31,092 nt of DNA from Halocaridina rubra (GCA_037179515.1 JAXCGZ010021458.1:15001-46092), one strand, 5' to 3'. Positions 1 to 14,300 are shown, counted from the first letter of the stretch. Made by a program: numbers and translations. Notes: generated by a model from the letters alone, not told the origin.

Positions 1-56
1 TTTTAAAATTGCCAAAAAATATCGCGGTACAGTGAATTCGCAAGGCAAGAAACGCG
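1..56. mobile_element. Remnant right terminus of a Tigger-like element
   Basis: The first bases contain CCAAAAAATATCGCGG, then GAATTCGC and CGCGATTACA. This is a decayed version of the right terminus seen complete at 3765-3824 and 29410-29468, so an upstream element probably ends here. No target duplication can be assigned because a (TA)n tract follows a few bases later. Confidence 0.5.
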
Positions 57-63
57 ATTACAC

Positions 64-68
<5 letters not shown>

Positions 69-155
<87 letters not shown>
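69..155. repeat. (TA)n microsatellite
   Basis: A nearly pure TA dinucleotide run of about 85 bp. It ends directly at the left terminus of the outer Tigger-like element. Similar TA runs precede the other two outer left ends, at 6697 and 27886. Confidence 0.95.
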
Positions 156-158
<3 letters not shown>

Positions 159-558
159 TGCTCCCTTGATTATCGTAGGGGCTCAGTTCCGGGACCAGCA
201 GCGAAAGGTGAAAATCCGCGAACTAGGAGCACCATATTTATTACAGGTATTTTACATTTACTGTATAACCCTCCCTGCACTGTTAACAACTCCCCCTTTA
301 CTCTATTAATAACAGCGCACAAGCGTAAATTTATATGAAAGTGATATTTTGAAGAGAATTGAAAAAAGCATTAGGAACAAACGGCAAACAAACTTTCGAT
401 ATAATATCGTTAGGGAAATAGCATTTAAAGAATATATATACAGTAATCCCTCTTTTATCGCGGGGGTTCGGTTCCGGGACCAGCCGCGATAGGTGAATTT
501 CCTCGAATTAGGAACACTAATAAAAAGAATGAATAAAAAAATAAATTTATAGCTGATT

Positions 559-826
559 ATGACACCAGGATGGCCCAAAAATGATAAAATAAAACAGCCT
601 TTATCAGGCTGTAAAAAGAAACAAAGATGGAGAATGTAATGACCTGTCAGATGTGAAGGGATTATGAAAGATGTGTAATGAATATCCAGCTCTCTGCTGG
701 GTTTTAATACCTCTGCATTACTTTCATGATGTCTATTCCAAAAATTCTCCTTAGAATCTTATTATTAATATTATTATTATTATTATTTTTAACAATAATT
801 TTCCTTTGATGATGATTGTGGAGATA

Positions 827-832
<6 letters not shown>
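559..832 (+). repeat. Left inverted arm of inner element A
   Basis: The arm runs from GACACCAGGATGGCCC through AACAGCCTTTATCAGG, CTGTCAGATGTGAAGGG and AATATCCAGCTCTCTGC to TTTGATGATGATTGTGGAG. It is repeated in reverse complement at 3411-3709, so the two arms could form a long hairpin. The same arm recurs at 6815, 7767, 9399, 10970, 16720, 29070 and 29610, which makes it the commonest module in the window. It has no plausible coding frame. Confidence 0.8.
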
Positions 833-880
<48 letters not shown>

Positions 881-930
881 TTTAATATTATTATTATTAT
901 TACTATTATTATTATCATTATTATTACGAA
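765..930. repeat. (TTA)n microsatellite inside the arm
   Basis: An imperfect TTA trinucleotide tract, interrupted by a short unique piece with AACAATAATTTTCC. The same tract sits at the same place in every copy of the arm, for example 8030-8075, 9420-9480, 11015-11065 and 29809-29945. It was therefore part of the element before the element spread. Confidence 0.9.
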
Positions 931-1000
931 TTTGTAATTAAACCATTATTTTTACAATAAATAATGTAGTTTTGGTTGAATGAACAAGAGTTAATTAAAG

Positions 1001-3400
<2,400 letters not shown>

Positions 3401-3410
3401 AATGATGATG

Positions 3411-3454
3411 ATAATAATCTCCACAATCATCATCAAAGGAAAATTATTGTTGCC

Positions 3455-3492
<38 letters not shown>

Positions 3493-3709
3493 TGATAATA
3501 ATAATAAGATTTAAGGAGAATTATTGGAATAGAAATCATGAAAGTAATGCAGAGGTATATTAAAACCCAGCAGAGAGATGGATATTCATTACACATCTTT
3601 TATAATCCCTTCACATCTGACAGGTCATTACACTCTCCATCTCTGTTTCTCTTTACAGCCTGATAAAGGCTGTTTTATTTTATCATTTTTTGGCCCATCC
3701 TACTGTCAC
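3411..3709 (-). repeat. Right inverted arm of inner element A
   Basis: Reverse complement of the left arm, from CTCCACAATCATCATC through CCCAGCAGAGAG and CCCTTCACATCTGACAGG to ACAGCCTGATAAAGGCTG and the GTCACA end. About 275-300 bp pair with 559-832, with differences mainly in (TAA)n length. Confidence 0.8.
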
Positions 3710-4079
3710 AATAATCTTTAATTTTTTATTTATTTCTTTATTTTTTTTTTTTTTTTTTTCCAAAAAAAAATCCACGATGTACTGAATCCGCGATAGGTGA
3801 ACCGCAAATAGCGAGGGATTACTGTATTTCATTTAAGTTTCCCATGTACAGTGAGATATATGTTTTCTTTGTAACAAATTGTATAGTTTTCTTTTTGTCT
3901 CAGCTGATTATGTTTACGTTAAGATTTCATGCAGCATGGTCGATATGTAAAGAAGATAAAATAATGTTTAGAACCAAGGAATATTAATAATGCTATAATC
4001 TTGAATATTAGATAAACACCAAATAGGGTTATTAAATAAATATTTTATGAATAGGATATTGTGCCTGAATAGTGATAAA

Positions 4080-4780
4080 CATCATCTGATACGGATGTGG
4101 CAAAACATTTTGGTTAGAGGTTTGTTCTCCCGCATCCTCCTCCTCTTCTACCACTTAATGTGATCGAATATTATGAAGAGAATTGGAAAAAAGCATTAAG
4201 AACAAGCAGCAAACAAACTTGCAATATAATATCGTTAGGGATATAGTGTACGAGGGTGCATCAGTTGATGCAGAGGTGGCAAAACATTTGCAGATAGAGG
4301 TTCGTTCTCCCGCATCCTCCTCCTCTTCTACTGCTTTATGCGATCGGATATTATGAGTAAAATTGAAAAAAAGCATTAAGAACAAACAGCAAACAAACTT
4401 GCGATATAATATCATCAGGGAAATAGCGTGCAGGGGTGCATCAGCTGATATGGAGGTGGTAAAACGTTTGCAGATAGAGGTTTGCTCTCCCGCATCCTCC
4501 TCCTCTTCTACCACTTAATGCGATCGGATATTATGGAGAGAATGGAAAAGTGCTTTAAGAACAAACAGCAAACAACTTGCTATATAATATCGTCAGGCAA
4601 ATGGCATGCGAGAGTGCATCAGCTGATACGGAGGCGGAAAAACTTTTTCAGATAATGGTTTGTTCTCTCGCATCCTCCTCCTCTTCTACCGCTTAATGCG
4701 ATCGGATATTATGAAGAGAATGGAAAAAAAGCATTAAGAACAAACAGCTAGCACACTTGCGATATAATGTCGTCAGGGAA
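4080..4780. repeat. 180-bp tandem repeat array (about 3.9 units)
   Basis: Whole units lie at 4141-4320, 4321-4500 and 4501-4678, with a partial unit on each side. Each contains CCCGCATCCTCCTCCTC, GCGATCGGATATTATG, AAGCATTAAGAACAAACAGC and GCATCAGCTGATA. Part of the unit matches backbone sequence just left of the inner element (about 330-420), so the array grew from outer-element sequence. On the minus strand one frame stays open through 119 codons (4155-4514) because the period is 60 codons. The products contain EEEEDAGERTSICKC but show no recognisable fold. Another partial unit resumes at 6261-6325. Confidence 0.85.
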
Positions 4781-6123
4781 TGGGTTCGGGTTTACGTCAT
4801 GAACTCCCTTTTCTACTAAGGGCTAGTAAATATTGATCCAAGCTGGTTTAGCGAGTATCTATATAATCGTAAACAGTCTATACGTCTTAACAACATTATC
4901 TCTGTGCCAAAAAATGTATCATTTGGTGTTCCACAGGGATCAATACTTGGTCCTATACTCTTCTCCATTTACGTAAATGATCTATCTTCTTTCATTTCTG
5001 ACTGTCTAGTCGTACAATATGCAGATGACACTCAACTACTCCTTAGTGGTGATATTAATAATCTCCCAGAGCTAACTTGAAGAGCAGAAAACACTCTGTC
5101 AAAAATTAAAACATATTTTCAAGAAATTGGGCTGTTAATTAACAAAAGTAAAACACAGTGCATATTTATTTGTTCAAGGTTCCACATAGCACAAATTCCA
5201 GAAAACACAACAATTAATTATTGCAACAATATTATCACACCTGGCAAAGCAGTCAAAAACCTAGGAATTCAATTTGATAACTACATGTTTGATTCCCACA
5301 TAGATAAAGTATGCAAAAAGGTTACAGGAACATTAATGTACTTATCACGTATAAAAGACAATATTGAGACTACCACTCGAATAACTGTTGTTGAATCTCT
5401 AGCCCTAAGTCACATTAATTACTGCACAACTGTCTGGGGAGCTACCACTAAGACTTAGATAAACAGAATACAGAAGCTTATTAATTTTGCAGCTCGAGTT
5501 GCCCTGGGATGAATAAGAAAATATGATCACATCACACCAGCTCTCAATAAACTTAGGTGGCTTCGAGCAGAAAACAAGGTCGCTTATGCTATTTATGTTT
5601 TTGTATTCACAATTTTGGACCATTATCCTAGCTGGCTATTTGATTTAAAACCAGTCAGGGTTATATGGGGAACCAACACAAGACAGAGCAGTGAGCTCTT
5701 TATTCACAGAACAAACACAGAAGCAGGTTCAAAGATGATCACTATCAATGGGCCAACACTGGAATAATATTCCAGAGCATCTTAAAAATGCATCCTCCTT
5801 CACAGCCTTCAAAGGCAAAGTATATAGTTTTCTTTTGGACAAATAGTTGCTGCTCATTAAGAACCAATTATTCTCATTGTAAGGAAAACAAATATGGAAA
5901 TGATGCCGATAATAACAATCCTGTATCTAGTGTCATACTTACTAATTTAATATTAACATTATTGTTAACATTTTTATTACAGCATTATTATTTTCTATGA
6001 AAGCTACATTTAATTTAAATATATGTATTACCCTTTTATTTATTAGTTTAATTACATGTCTACTTATAAGTTACTATTAATGTTGAATAACCATTGTACA
6101 AAATGGAAATAAATGTTTGTTTG
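4781..6123 (+). mobile_element. 5'-truncated non-LTR retrotransposon, family 2
   Basis: A second LINE family, related to but distinct from family 1, interrupts the 180-bp array. It spans part of the reverse transcriptase, the C-terminal region, and a 3' UTR ending in ATGGAAATAAATG with a TTTG-type tail. The segment of array just before it (4763-4780) is repeated at 6261-6278 with two mismatches, as expected for an 18-bp target duplication flanking the LINE plus the attached SINE. The 3' end is also found reversed at 10317-10390 and 28437-28516. Confidence 0.75.
4826..5846 (+). pseudogene. Reverse transcriptase of family-2 LINE (broken)
   Basis: The translation starts VNIDPSWFSEYL and includes FGVPQGSILGPILFS, the catalytic QYADDTQLL near 5018-5045, and NLGIQFDNYMFDSHIDK. 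The C-terminal part has INYCTTVWGATTKT, NFAARVALG and KYDHITPALNKLRWLRA. In-frame stops lie at about 5078 (TGA), 5456 (TAG) and 5510 (TGA). The frame shifts by +1 near 5757, after which WNNIPEHLKNASSFTAF runs to a TAG at 5844-5846. The endonuclease and the first reverse-transcriptase blocks are absent. It aligns well with the family-1 C-terminus, so both belong to one clade. It is inactive. Confidence 0.8.
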
Positions 6124-6129
6124 TTCTTA

Positions 6130-6260
6130 CGAAGGACTTGTTTTGGTAGATGTAATCGTTACCCTGAGTGTATGCCCTTACTAACCTCAGTCCGTGACGG
6201 GGCGCGGACCCTCGACCTGCCGCCTCAGAGTCGCAGATGCTACCATTTTGCCACGGAGAC
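6130..6260 (-). mobile_element. tRNA-derived SINE (reverse strand)
   Basis: Read on the minus strand from 6260, the sequence begins with a tRNA-like head. It has CTCCGTGGCAAAATGGTAGC (A-box-like, 6243-6253 region), then GAGGCGGCAGGTCGAGGGTCC (B-box-like, 6206-6217). After the head comes AGTAAGGGCATACA, similar in position to the GGCATCC motif after the head of the SINE at 14162. It lies tail to tail with the family-2 LINE 3' end. No intact cloverleaf is formed, so it is not a functional tRNA gene. Confidence 0.6.
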
Positions 6261-6690
6261 TACAATATCGTCAGGGAAACAGTGTGCAAATGTGCATCAG
6301 CTGATACATAGGCGGCAAACCATTTCCATCCTCGTTCTCACCGCCACCATGCACGTCCCAGAGTAAGCCTGTTGCCCACTGCATAATAGAGTGCATTAAT
6401 TTGTTTACTGTACAGTAAATCTGTAAATCTTTTATACTGTACATTATTTGCATGTTAATATAAATAACTACAAGTCTATCTGCTTAGTTATGTACTTATA
6501 AAATATGTTTTACTTATCTTATACCTTTGGTATATTGTGTCTATGTACGGTTATGAAACGTGTCTATGCCCATTATCATTGTTTCTTATGGAAAATGACT
6601 TGTTACATTATGCGAAAATTACAACACGCGGCACTTCTGAGAACCTATCTTTGTGTTATTCTAAGACCTAGGTGTATATATATATATATA
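6261..6690 (+). repeat. Dispersed repeat, forward copy (inverted at 15650-16035)
   Basis: It begins with a partial 180-bp unit (ATATCGTCAGGGAAA, GCATCAGCTGATAC). Its reverse complement contains ATAGGTTCTCAGAAGTG, CATTTTCCATAAGAAAC and CTATTATGCAGTGGGCAAC. All three recur with small changes on the plus strand at 15671-15960. It is likely internal sequence of a longer Tigger-associated element. Short frames here are unsupported. Confidence 0.7.
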
Positions 6691-6696
6691 TATATA
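6675..6696. repeat. (TA)n tract at left end of outer element 2
   Basis: A short TA run ending directly at CAGTGGTCCCTC. The last TA is the presumed target dinucleotide. Confidence 0.85.
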
Positions 6697-6780
6697 CAGT
6701 GGTCCCTCATTTATCACGGGGGTTCGGTTCCGGGACCCGCCGCGATAGGTGGAAAACCTCGAAGTACGAGCACCATATTT

Positions 6781-7448
<668 letters not shown>

Positions 7449-8028
7449 TTTATAGGTATTTTGCATTTATTTTTACCTTTACTGTATAAACCCTCCCTGC
7501 ACTGTTAACAAACCACCCGTTACTTTATTAATAACAGCTGGCAAGCGTAAATTTATATGAACATGATATTATGAAGATTGAAAAAAGTATTAAGAACAAA
7601 CAGTAAACAAACTTTCGATATAATATCGTCAGGGAAATAGGCATGTAGAGAATATATATACAGTATTCCCTCGTTTTATTGCTGGGGTTCGGTTCCGGGA
7701 CCGGCCGCGATAGGTGAATTTCCGCGAAGTAGGAACGCCCCCCCCAAATTAATTTTTTTTTTTAAAGATGAATATGACACCAGGATGGTCCAAAAATGAT
7801 AAAATAAAACAGCCTTTATCAGGCTGTAAAGAGAAACAGAGATGGAGAGTGTAATAACCTGTCAGATGTGAAGGGATTATAAAAGATGTGTAATGAATAT
7901 CCAGCTCTCTGCTGGGTTTTAATATACCTCTGAATTACTTTCATGATGTCTATTCCAAAAGTTCTCCTTAGATCTTATTGTTATTATTATTTTTAACAAT
8001 AACTTTCCTTTGATGATGATTGTGGGAG

Positions 8029-8073
<45 letters not shown>

Positions 8074-8151
8074 ATTACGAATTTGTAATTAAACCATTAT
8101 TTTTTCAATAAATAATGTAGTTATGGTTGAATGAAGAAGAGTTAATTAAAG

Positions 8152-9244
<1,093 letters not shown>

Positions 9245-9352
9245 TATTCTACCCACCCCCCACACTCTCTTTGCCCCAGCCAACTAGGGAGGGGCACTGT
9301 ACACAGTTATTAAAGTAAATAAACCAACAGATGTACAAACAATGATGAGCCC

Positions 9353-9384
<32 letters not shown>

Positions 9385-9398
9385 GATGATGATAATAA

Positions 9399-9439
9399 TC
9401 TTCACAATCATCAGCAAAGGAAAATTATTGTTGCCAATA

Positions 9440-9479
<40 letters not shown>

Positions 9480-9688
9480 GATCTAAGGAGAATTATTGGA
9501 ATAGACATCATGAAAGTAATGCAAAGGTATATTAAAACCCAGCAGAGAGCTGGATATTCATTACACATCTTTTATAATCCCTTCACATGTGACAGGTTAT
9601 TACACTCTCCATCTCTGTTTCTCTTTACAGCCTGATAACGACTGTTTTCTTTTATAATCTTTTGGCCCATATTGGTGTCACAATAATC
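9399..9688 (-). repeat. Right inverted arm of inner element C
   Basis: Reverse complement of 7767-8035, with ACAATCATCAGCAAAGG, CCCAGCAGAGAGCTGG and CCCTTCACATGTGACAGG. It can pair with the left arm across the intervening LINE and (CT)n tracts. Confidence 0.75.
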
Positions 9689-9729
9689 TTTAATTTTTTT
9701 ATTTATTTACTTATTTATTATTATTATTA

Positions 9730-9945
9730 AGAATAGCCTCACCGTATTCCCTGCGTGTCGTAAAAGGCGACTAAAAGTAGACGGGGCGGGGGGACTAGGA
9801 ATCCCCCCCACCCCTTGTATCAACCTCCTGCGAGACATCAAAGAAGAAGGGGAGTAGAGGGGAGAATAACTTCTCCCCAGTTTTCCTTCCTTGATGTCGG
9901 CTACCCCCCAATTAAAGGGGGAAACAGCCAAGGTATATGTATGTA
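9730..9945 (+). mobile_element. RTE-type 5' region fragment
   Basis: It contains CCCTGCGTGTCGTAAAAGGC then GACTAAAAG, followed by G- and C-rich runs (GGGGCGGGGGGACTAGG, AATCCCCCC). Similar pieces lie upstream of the reverse-strand RTE endonuclease at 23270-23435: CCCTGCGTGTCGT, ATCGTAAAAATCGACTAAA and GGGACTGGGAATTCCC on the minus strand. It ends in a (GTAT)n tract. It probably reflects a short RTE-derived or SINE-like insertion into the right arm of inner element C. Confidence 0.5.
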
Positions 9946-10316
9946 TGTATGTATTATTATTATTTTTATTTTTATTTTTTTATTTATTTTTTTATTTTTT
10001 TATTTTTTTCCAAAAAAATATTCTGCTATAGGTGAACCGCAAAATAGCGAGGGATTACTGTATTTCATTAAAGTTTCCCGAGTACAGTACGATATACGTT
10101 TTCTTTGAACGAATTGTATACGATTTCTTTTTCTCTCAGCTCTATTTACGTTAAAAATTTCGGGCAGCATGGTTGATAAATGGAATAATGTTTAGAACCA
10201 AGGAATATTAATAATACTCTGATCCTGAAAATTAGGTAAACCCCAAATAGGGTGAGTAAATAAATATTTTATGAGTAAGATATTGTGCCTGATTAAGCTT
10301 CAGCTGATACGGAGGC

Positions 10317-10389
10317 AAACAATCAAACATTTATTTCCATTTTTGTACAATGGTTATTCTTCTAAGATTAAAAGTGTCTTATAAGTAGA

Positions 10390-10390
<1 letters not shown>
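10317..10390 (-). mobile_element. 3' tail of family-2 LINE, reversed
   Basis: CAAACAATCAAACATTTATTTCC through ATGGTTATTCTTC to CTTATAAGTAGAC, given here as separate motifs, is the reverse complement of 6050-6123. Only the last 75 bp of the LINE are present, a severe 5' truncation. The same insertion is in the clean outer copy at 28437-28516, so it predates the duplication of the outer element. Confidence 0.7.
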
Positions 10391-10438
<48 letters not shown>

Positions 10439-10794
10439 AAAAATTAGAGAAGTGCACTAAAAAAAAGTTTGTTTCATTTTTTGTATAATGAGATAATAGA
10501 GTACTAACTAAGCAAAGGATACTATATAATAAACTAAGACAGCTAGATAGATAGAAAGAGAAATGTACAGGGATGAACAAAGGAAGATATAAAAAAATAA
10601 TAGAAGCAAGTTAATGTATAAAGGAAGCCACATTGCTGAGATTGGAAATGAGGAGTCAACAAAGTGAGAGAGAGAGAGAAATCTAACAATAAACTTCCCT
10701 CCGTTTTAAATTCACTCTCTCTCTCTTCATTTCCTGATGGAACTTTAAAAGGATGCATCCATTTGCCATCAAAGTAGAGAAGAAAGAAACAGGG

Positions 10795-11292
10795 GAAGAA
10801 GAAGAAATGAATGATGACGACAATAAATGGGGAAAGACGTTGACAGAGAGAGAGAGAGAGAGAGAAATCTTTAATTAACTCTTGTTTATTCAACCAAAAC
10901 TACTTTATATATTGTAAAAATAATGGTTTAATGACAAATTCGTAATAATAATAATACTAATAATAATCATAATAATCTCCACAATCATCATCAAAGGAAA
11001 ATCATTGTTGCCAATAATAATAATAATAATAATAATTGTAATAATAATAATAATAATAATAATAAGATCTAAGGAGAATTTTTGGAATAGACATCATGAA
11101 AGTAATATAGAGGTATATTAATACCCAGCAGAGAATTGGATTTTCATTACACATCTTTTATAATCCCTTCACATCTGACAGGTCATTACATTCTCCATCT
11201 CTGTTTCTCTTTCCTATATGTATTCTTCGTGCCCAGGCCCAATAAAGGCTGTTCTATTTTCTTATTTTTTGGCCCGTCCTGGTGGCATTTTT
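10795..11292 (-). repeat. Right arm of outer element 2
   Basis: It starts with GACGACAATAAATGGGG and AAGACGTTGACAGAG, passes through a short (GA)n tract, AACTCTTGTTTATTC and (TAA)n tracts, and ends at GGCCCGTCCTGG. It is the reverse complement of the inserted left arm 6781-7448. The homologous arm of the clean copy is at about 28940-29360. Confidence 0.7.
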
Positions 11293-11352
11293 TTTTTTTT
11301 TTCCTATGCACTGAATTCGCAAAATTTGAACCGCGATATAGCGAGGTTTCAC

Positions 11353-11354
<2 letters not shown>

Positions 11355-11437
<83 letters not shown>
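11355..11437. repeat. (TA)n microsatellite
   Basis: A TA run of about 80 bp immediately right of the outer element's terminal CACTG. The YIYI frames in it are artefacts. Confidence 0.95.
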
Positions 11438-11438
<1 letters not shown>

Positions 11439-11487
11439 AAAAAAATTATTTTGTATTATCATTTAAAATATTTGCATTTATTTTCAG

Positions 11488-11666
11488 AACATTAAAACCA
11501 TAAGTGCTGAGTGCCACAAAGAGTTATTGAAAGTCCCTCCATTATACAAAGCATTGCAGGAGAGAGTTCCTCCTGGTGAATATTATCGATTCCATCAGAG
11601 TTTCAAAGGAATTACGCAAAGGCTGGTTTCTGCAACTTGTCTCGTCATTTATCTTCAAGAAAATAG
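11488..11666 (+). CDS. TSN: Translin-like exon (partial gene)
   Basis: A 179-nt open segment lies between a good acceptor (TTTGCATTTATTTTCAG ending at 11487) and a donor (GTAAATACTT from 11667). It begins in phase 0, ends after two bases of a codon, and encodes 59 complete codons. The end of the product reads VPPGEYYRFHQSFKGITQRL then VSATCLVIYL. Translin, a small octameric nucleic-acid-binding subunit of the C3PO RNase, has the same pattern: a P-x-x-YYRFH stretch, seven residues, QRL, then a hydrophobic segment ending V-Y-L. The usual HW after YYRFH is not present here, so this could be a divergent paralogue or a decaying copy. No other translin exon was recognised: upstream is all transposon, and the next open stretch after a possible acceptor (from 11784) reads TMSAYIVNDFPPEY and is not translin-like. 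Confidence 0.55.
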
Positions 11667-11990
11667 GTAAATACTTAGTTTGATAGCATTCCTTTCGTTT
11701 TATGCAAGTAGTCTGCATATTATTGTGAAAGTATTTTAAATGAATATACTCAACTTGTTCAAATTTGAAACTCTTCTTTATAGGACAATGAGTGCTTATA
11801 TTGTTAATGATTTTCCTCCTGAATACAAGCATACTTATACAATAGCCAGAATCCCTCACTCTGAGCTCCTTGGGGATAGAGGGTCACCATAGTTCCCACC
11901 ACCACACTACTTGGGTCATCTCATGATGGATGGCCCAGAATCTTATAACATAATGCCTGACAGCCTTAGCTAGATTACCTCCACTTTTTT
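11667..11990. other. Presumed intron and unassigned sequence
   Basis: After the donor at 11667 there is AT-rich sequence. A possible acceptor CTTCTTTATAG (ending 11783) opens a short frame continuing the exon phase to a TAG at about 11890. Its product has no recognised similarity, so it may be a cryptic exon or chance. Confidence 0.3.
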
Positions 11991-13495
11991 GTATCTTGTT
12001 AACCCCCCGTACACCCTCCCATTCAAGTTTACAGCACTGAGTAGGTGCAGAAAATCTCTTTGACCTGCTTCACCATTTCACAATCTCTCACCACTCATCC
12101 CTATATCTTTCACTCTTCCTTGCTACACTGTCATTCCACTTTCACCCAGTGCTTCACCCCATCCATCCATCTCATTTTAGATTGTCCTTGCTGCTATCTA
12201 CACTCTTTGCCTCATCTCCTCATATCTCATTCTTTCTCTTCTTGAGTCACCCATCATTCCTCTCAAACACTTCATCTCCAGTACATTCAGTTTATTCTTT
12301 TCATCCTCTTTCATTCCTGGTCTCTATACAATACTGTAGGCACAATCACTCCCTCACATTACCCACTCTGCATTCGTTCCTAAATACGTATTTCTCATCA
12401 CACTTTCCATTTCGTTCAGACATTTATTCCCTTCCTTCATTCTATATCATACCTTCGCATCCACTCGTCCATTTACTGCTTCATGCAACACCTAATACTT
12501 TAAACTCACCTATATCTCATCTATTTGCAATTGTCCATCTACTCCTTTCACTCTTTCCTCCCTATCATACTCTCCTCCTGGCACATTTCACCTCATCCCA
12601 TTTTTAATTGTTTCAAATTGTAATTCTCAGGCAGACGTGTAGACCACCTCATATCTGCTCCTCTCTATGCCTCTCTCATCATGCACTTTGTTATCCTCCT
12701 CTTCACTTTATAGCTCTCACATGCCTCCACATTTCCTGTGTAACCATACCCCCTATTCACTCTTCTGCCCCTGCTGCACTCACTCATTCTTTTGCTACCA
12801 CCTAGTCTATTTGTCTCATCCATTACTCCTCTCCACACTTCAAATTTCTCTTTTAAAAAACTTCATTCTTTTTCCACTCACTCCACCTTCTCTGTCACTG
12901 CATTCCACACATTCATCAGACTTGCCTGATACAATCTTTCTCCTTCTCATTCATTGTTTGCACTTAGCACTTATCTTCCTCCCTCTCGTCTCTTTTTCCA
13001 CCTTTCTTCCACTCTGATTCTTCTTTCCTCCAAATAATGGTCAGACAATTCACCTTTTAAGTTATCTCAATGCATCCTCATCCAAAACACATTTACATTC
13101 ATTTCAAAATCCTCCATACACTCATCCACATTCCTCCAAAGCCCTTCCCTTTTATCCTCAGTTATCTCACCCCTAAGTCTCACATCCCAATCTCATTTTT
13201 ACCAATATAATCCTTGTTGACACTTCCTTCCATTCTACCACATTCCAGCACATTTCCTCATTCCCCAACAGGGCCACTCATCTCTTCCTTATCCTCTGTC
13301 TACATCAGATACTCTACCCACCACGCTGCCAAAATACACCTTACCTTTCCCTTTCAACTTTCTTTCACTCAGGCTAACATTTCCATCCTCTTCTAATAAG
13401 TATATTAGCAGTATCCTACCGTTTAATCTCACTCACTCCACAACCACTAACATTTAGAGACTCAGTTAATAGGGTTCTGGCTGGACTTTCCCTGC
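11990..13495 (-). pseudogene. Decayed RTE-type LINE (endonuclease to reverse transcriptase)
   Basis: Read on the minus strand from about 13490, the sequence matches the better preserved copy at 22237-23275. It has LNVSGCGVSEIKR near the 5' end, then LSERKLKGKGKVYFGSVVGR, and later LSDHYLEERR (near 13030). Further on, VWNAVTEKVEW corresponds to the post-endonuclease linker, and VIVPTVLYRDQE (near 12340) resembles the segment before YGSEXW in RTE reverse transcriptases. Many stops and frameshifts interrupt it and the catalytic palm is not recognisable. The plus-strand frames here are shadows of the CT-rich complementary strand. Confidence 0.6.
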
Positions 13496-13539
13496 TTGAA
13501 TCCCCTGATATGCCTTTTCTCATCGTTCAGTTTACTTTC

Positions 13540-13972
13540 ACAACATGCAAGGGAGTGTGGAAATGGTTTTAATGTCCTACCCATCCCGGAAGATGACTGG
13601 AGAAAATGAAGAGCAAGTGTTAATGAGAGAATGAACTTTGGGAAGCAGATGCCAATCAGCTTCTGACTTGGATTGAACCTACCCAATTTTTTGATAGGGA
13701 GGAGAAATTGCAAGTAAGAGATAAAGAAACAGATTTCATGGGAAGCAGAGGCCACTCAGCACCTCACTAGAACACAGTCCACTCATTTCCAAGAGAGAAA
13801 TGAGAAATTGTAGGATTAGATATAAGGAAAAAGTGAGCATGTGAGGCAGCCGCCACTCAATGCCTCACTTGATAGAATTCACCCACTTCCATGATAGAAA
13901 GGAGAAATAATTGAGTAAGAGTTAAGAGTTAGAATGGGAGGCAGAGGCAGCTCAACACCTCAGTTAGAAGCT
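13540..13972. repeat. Degenerate 100-bp tandem repeat (about 4 units)
   Basis: Units start GGGAAGCAGATGCCAATCAG (13640), GGGAAGCAGAGGCCACTCAG (13740), GTGAGGCAGCCGCCACTCAA (13841) and GGGAGGCAGAGGCAGCTCAA (13936). The spacings are 100, 101 and 95 bp. Each carries a TTGATAGAAAGGAGAAAT-like core. A weaker unit may occupy 13540-13639. It lies directly beside the 5' end of the decayed RTE copy. No coding role is apparent. Confidence 0.7.
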
Positions 13973-14160
13973 GCATACTATAGTTTTGAGATACGAAAAA
14001 TTATTCCCAGTGTAGGTTAAAGCTTTCAGGACATCTTTGAATGGACATTGCTGTATGATAAATTTTATGAATAATGTGGTATCCTTTTGGGAAAAATATA
14101 ATGCATGCCATTATTCAGCTATTAGCATATTGTGAATGTATTAAAGATTGGTAAGGGAGG
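13973..14160. other. Unassigned AT-rich sequence
   Basis: I see no gene, repeat or recognised element in this stretch. Confidence 0.4.
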
Positions 14161-14161
14161 A

Positions 14162-14300
14162 CTGCAGTAGCATAGCGATTAGAATATTTAACTACTTGGG
14201 AGGTGACAGTCCCGCGAACGAGCCACCGCAGAGCATTAGGAAAGGCATCCAGCTGTAATATCCCAGCTCCAAGCTGTCTGTGTCCCACTCATAATGGGGA
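14162..14300 (+). mobile_element. tRNA-derived SINE
   Basis: A tRNA-like head has GCAGTAGCATAGCGATTAG (A-box-like) and GGGAGGTGACAGTCCCGCGA (degenerate B box). It is followed by TTAGGAAAGGCATCCAGCTG, a motif common after the tRNA part of animal SINEs. A GTGTCCCACTCATAATGGGG segment follows. It is diverged and has no clear poly(A) or target duplication. Confidence 0.6.

Noticed and set aside
4155..4514. 119-codon minus-strand frame as a real gene
   Set aside because: It lies wholly inside the 180-bp tandem array, whose 60-codon period keeps frames open, and the other units of the array break the frame.
11136..11495. Frame with a YIYIYI tail over the (TA)n tract
   Set aside because: It is the translation of a dinucleotide repeat joined to transposon terminus sequence.
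11784..11892. Second exon of the translin-like gene
   Set aside because: The acceptor is weak and the product does not resemble the translin segment that should follow; it ends in a stop after about 36 codons.
12045..13396. Series of plus-strand Ser/His/Leu-rich frames
   Set aside because: They are shadows of the CT-rich strand opposite a decayed reverse-strand RTE element; the minus-strand translations give recognisable endonuclease and reverse-transcriptase pieces.
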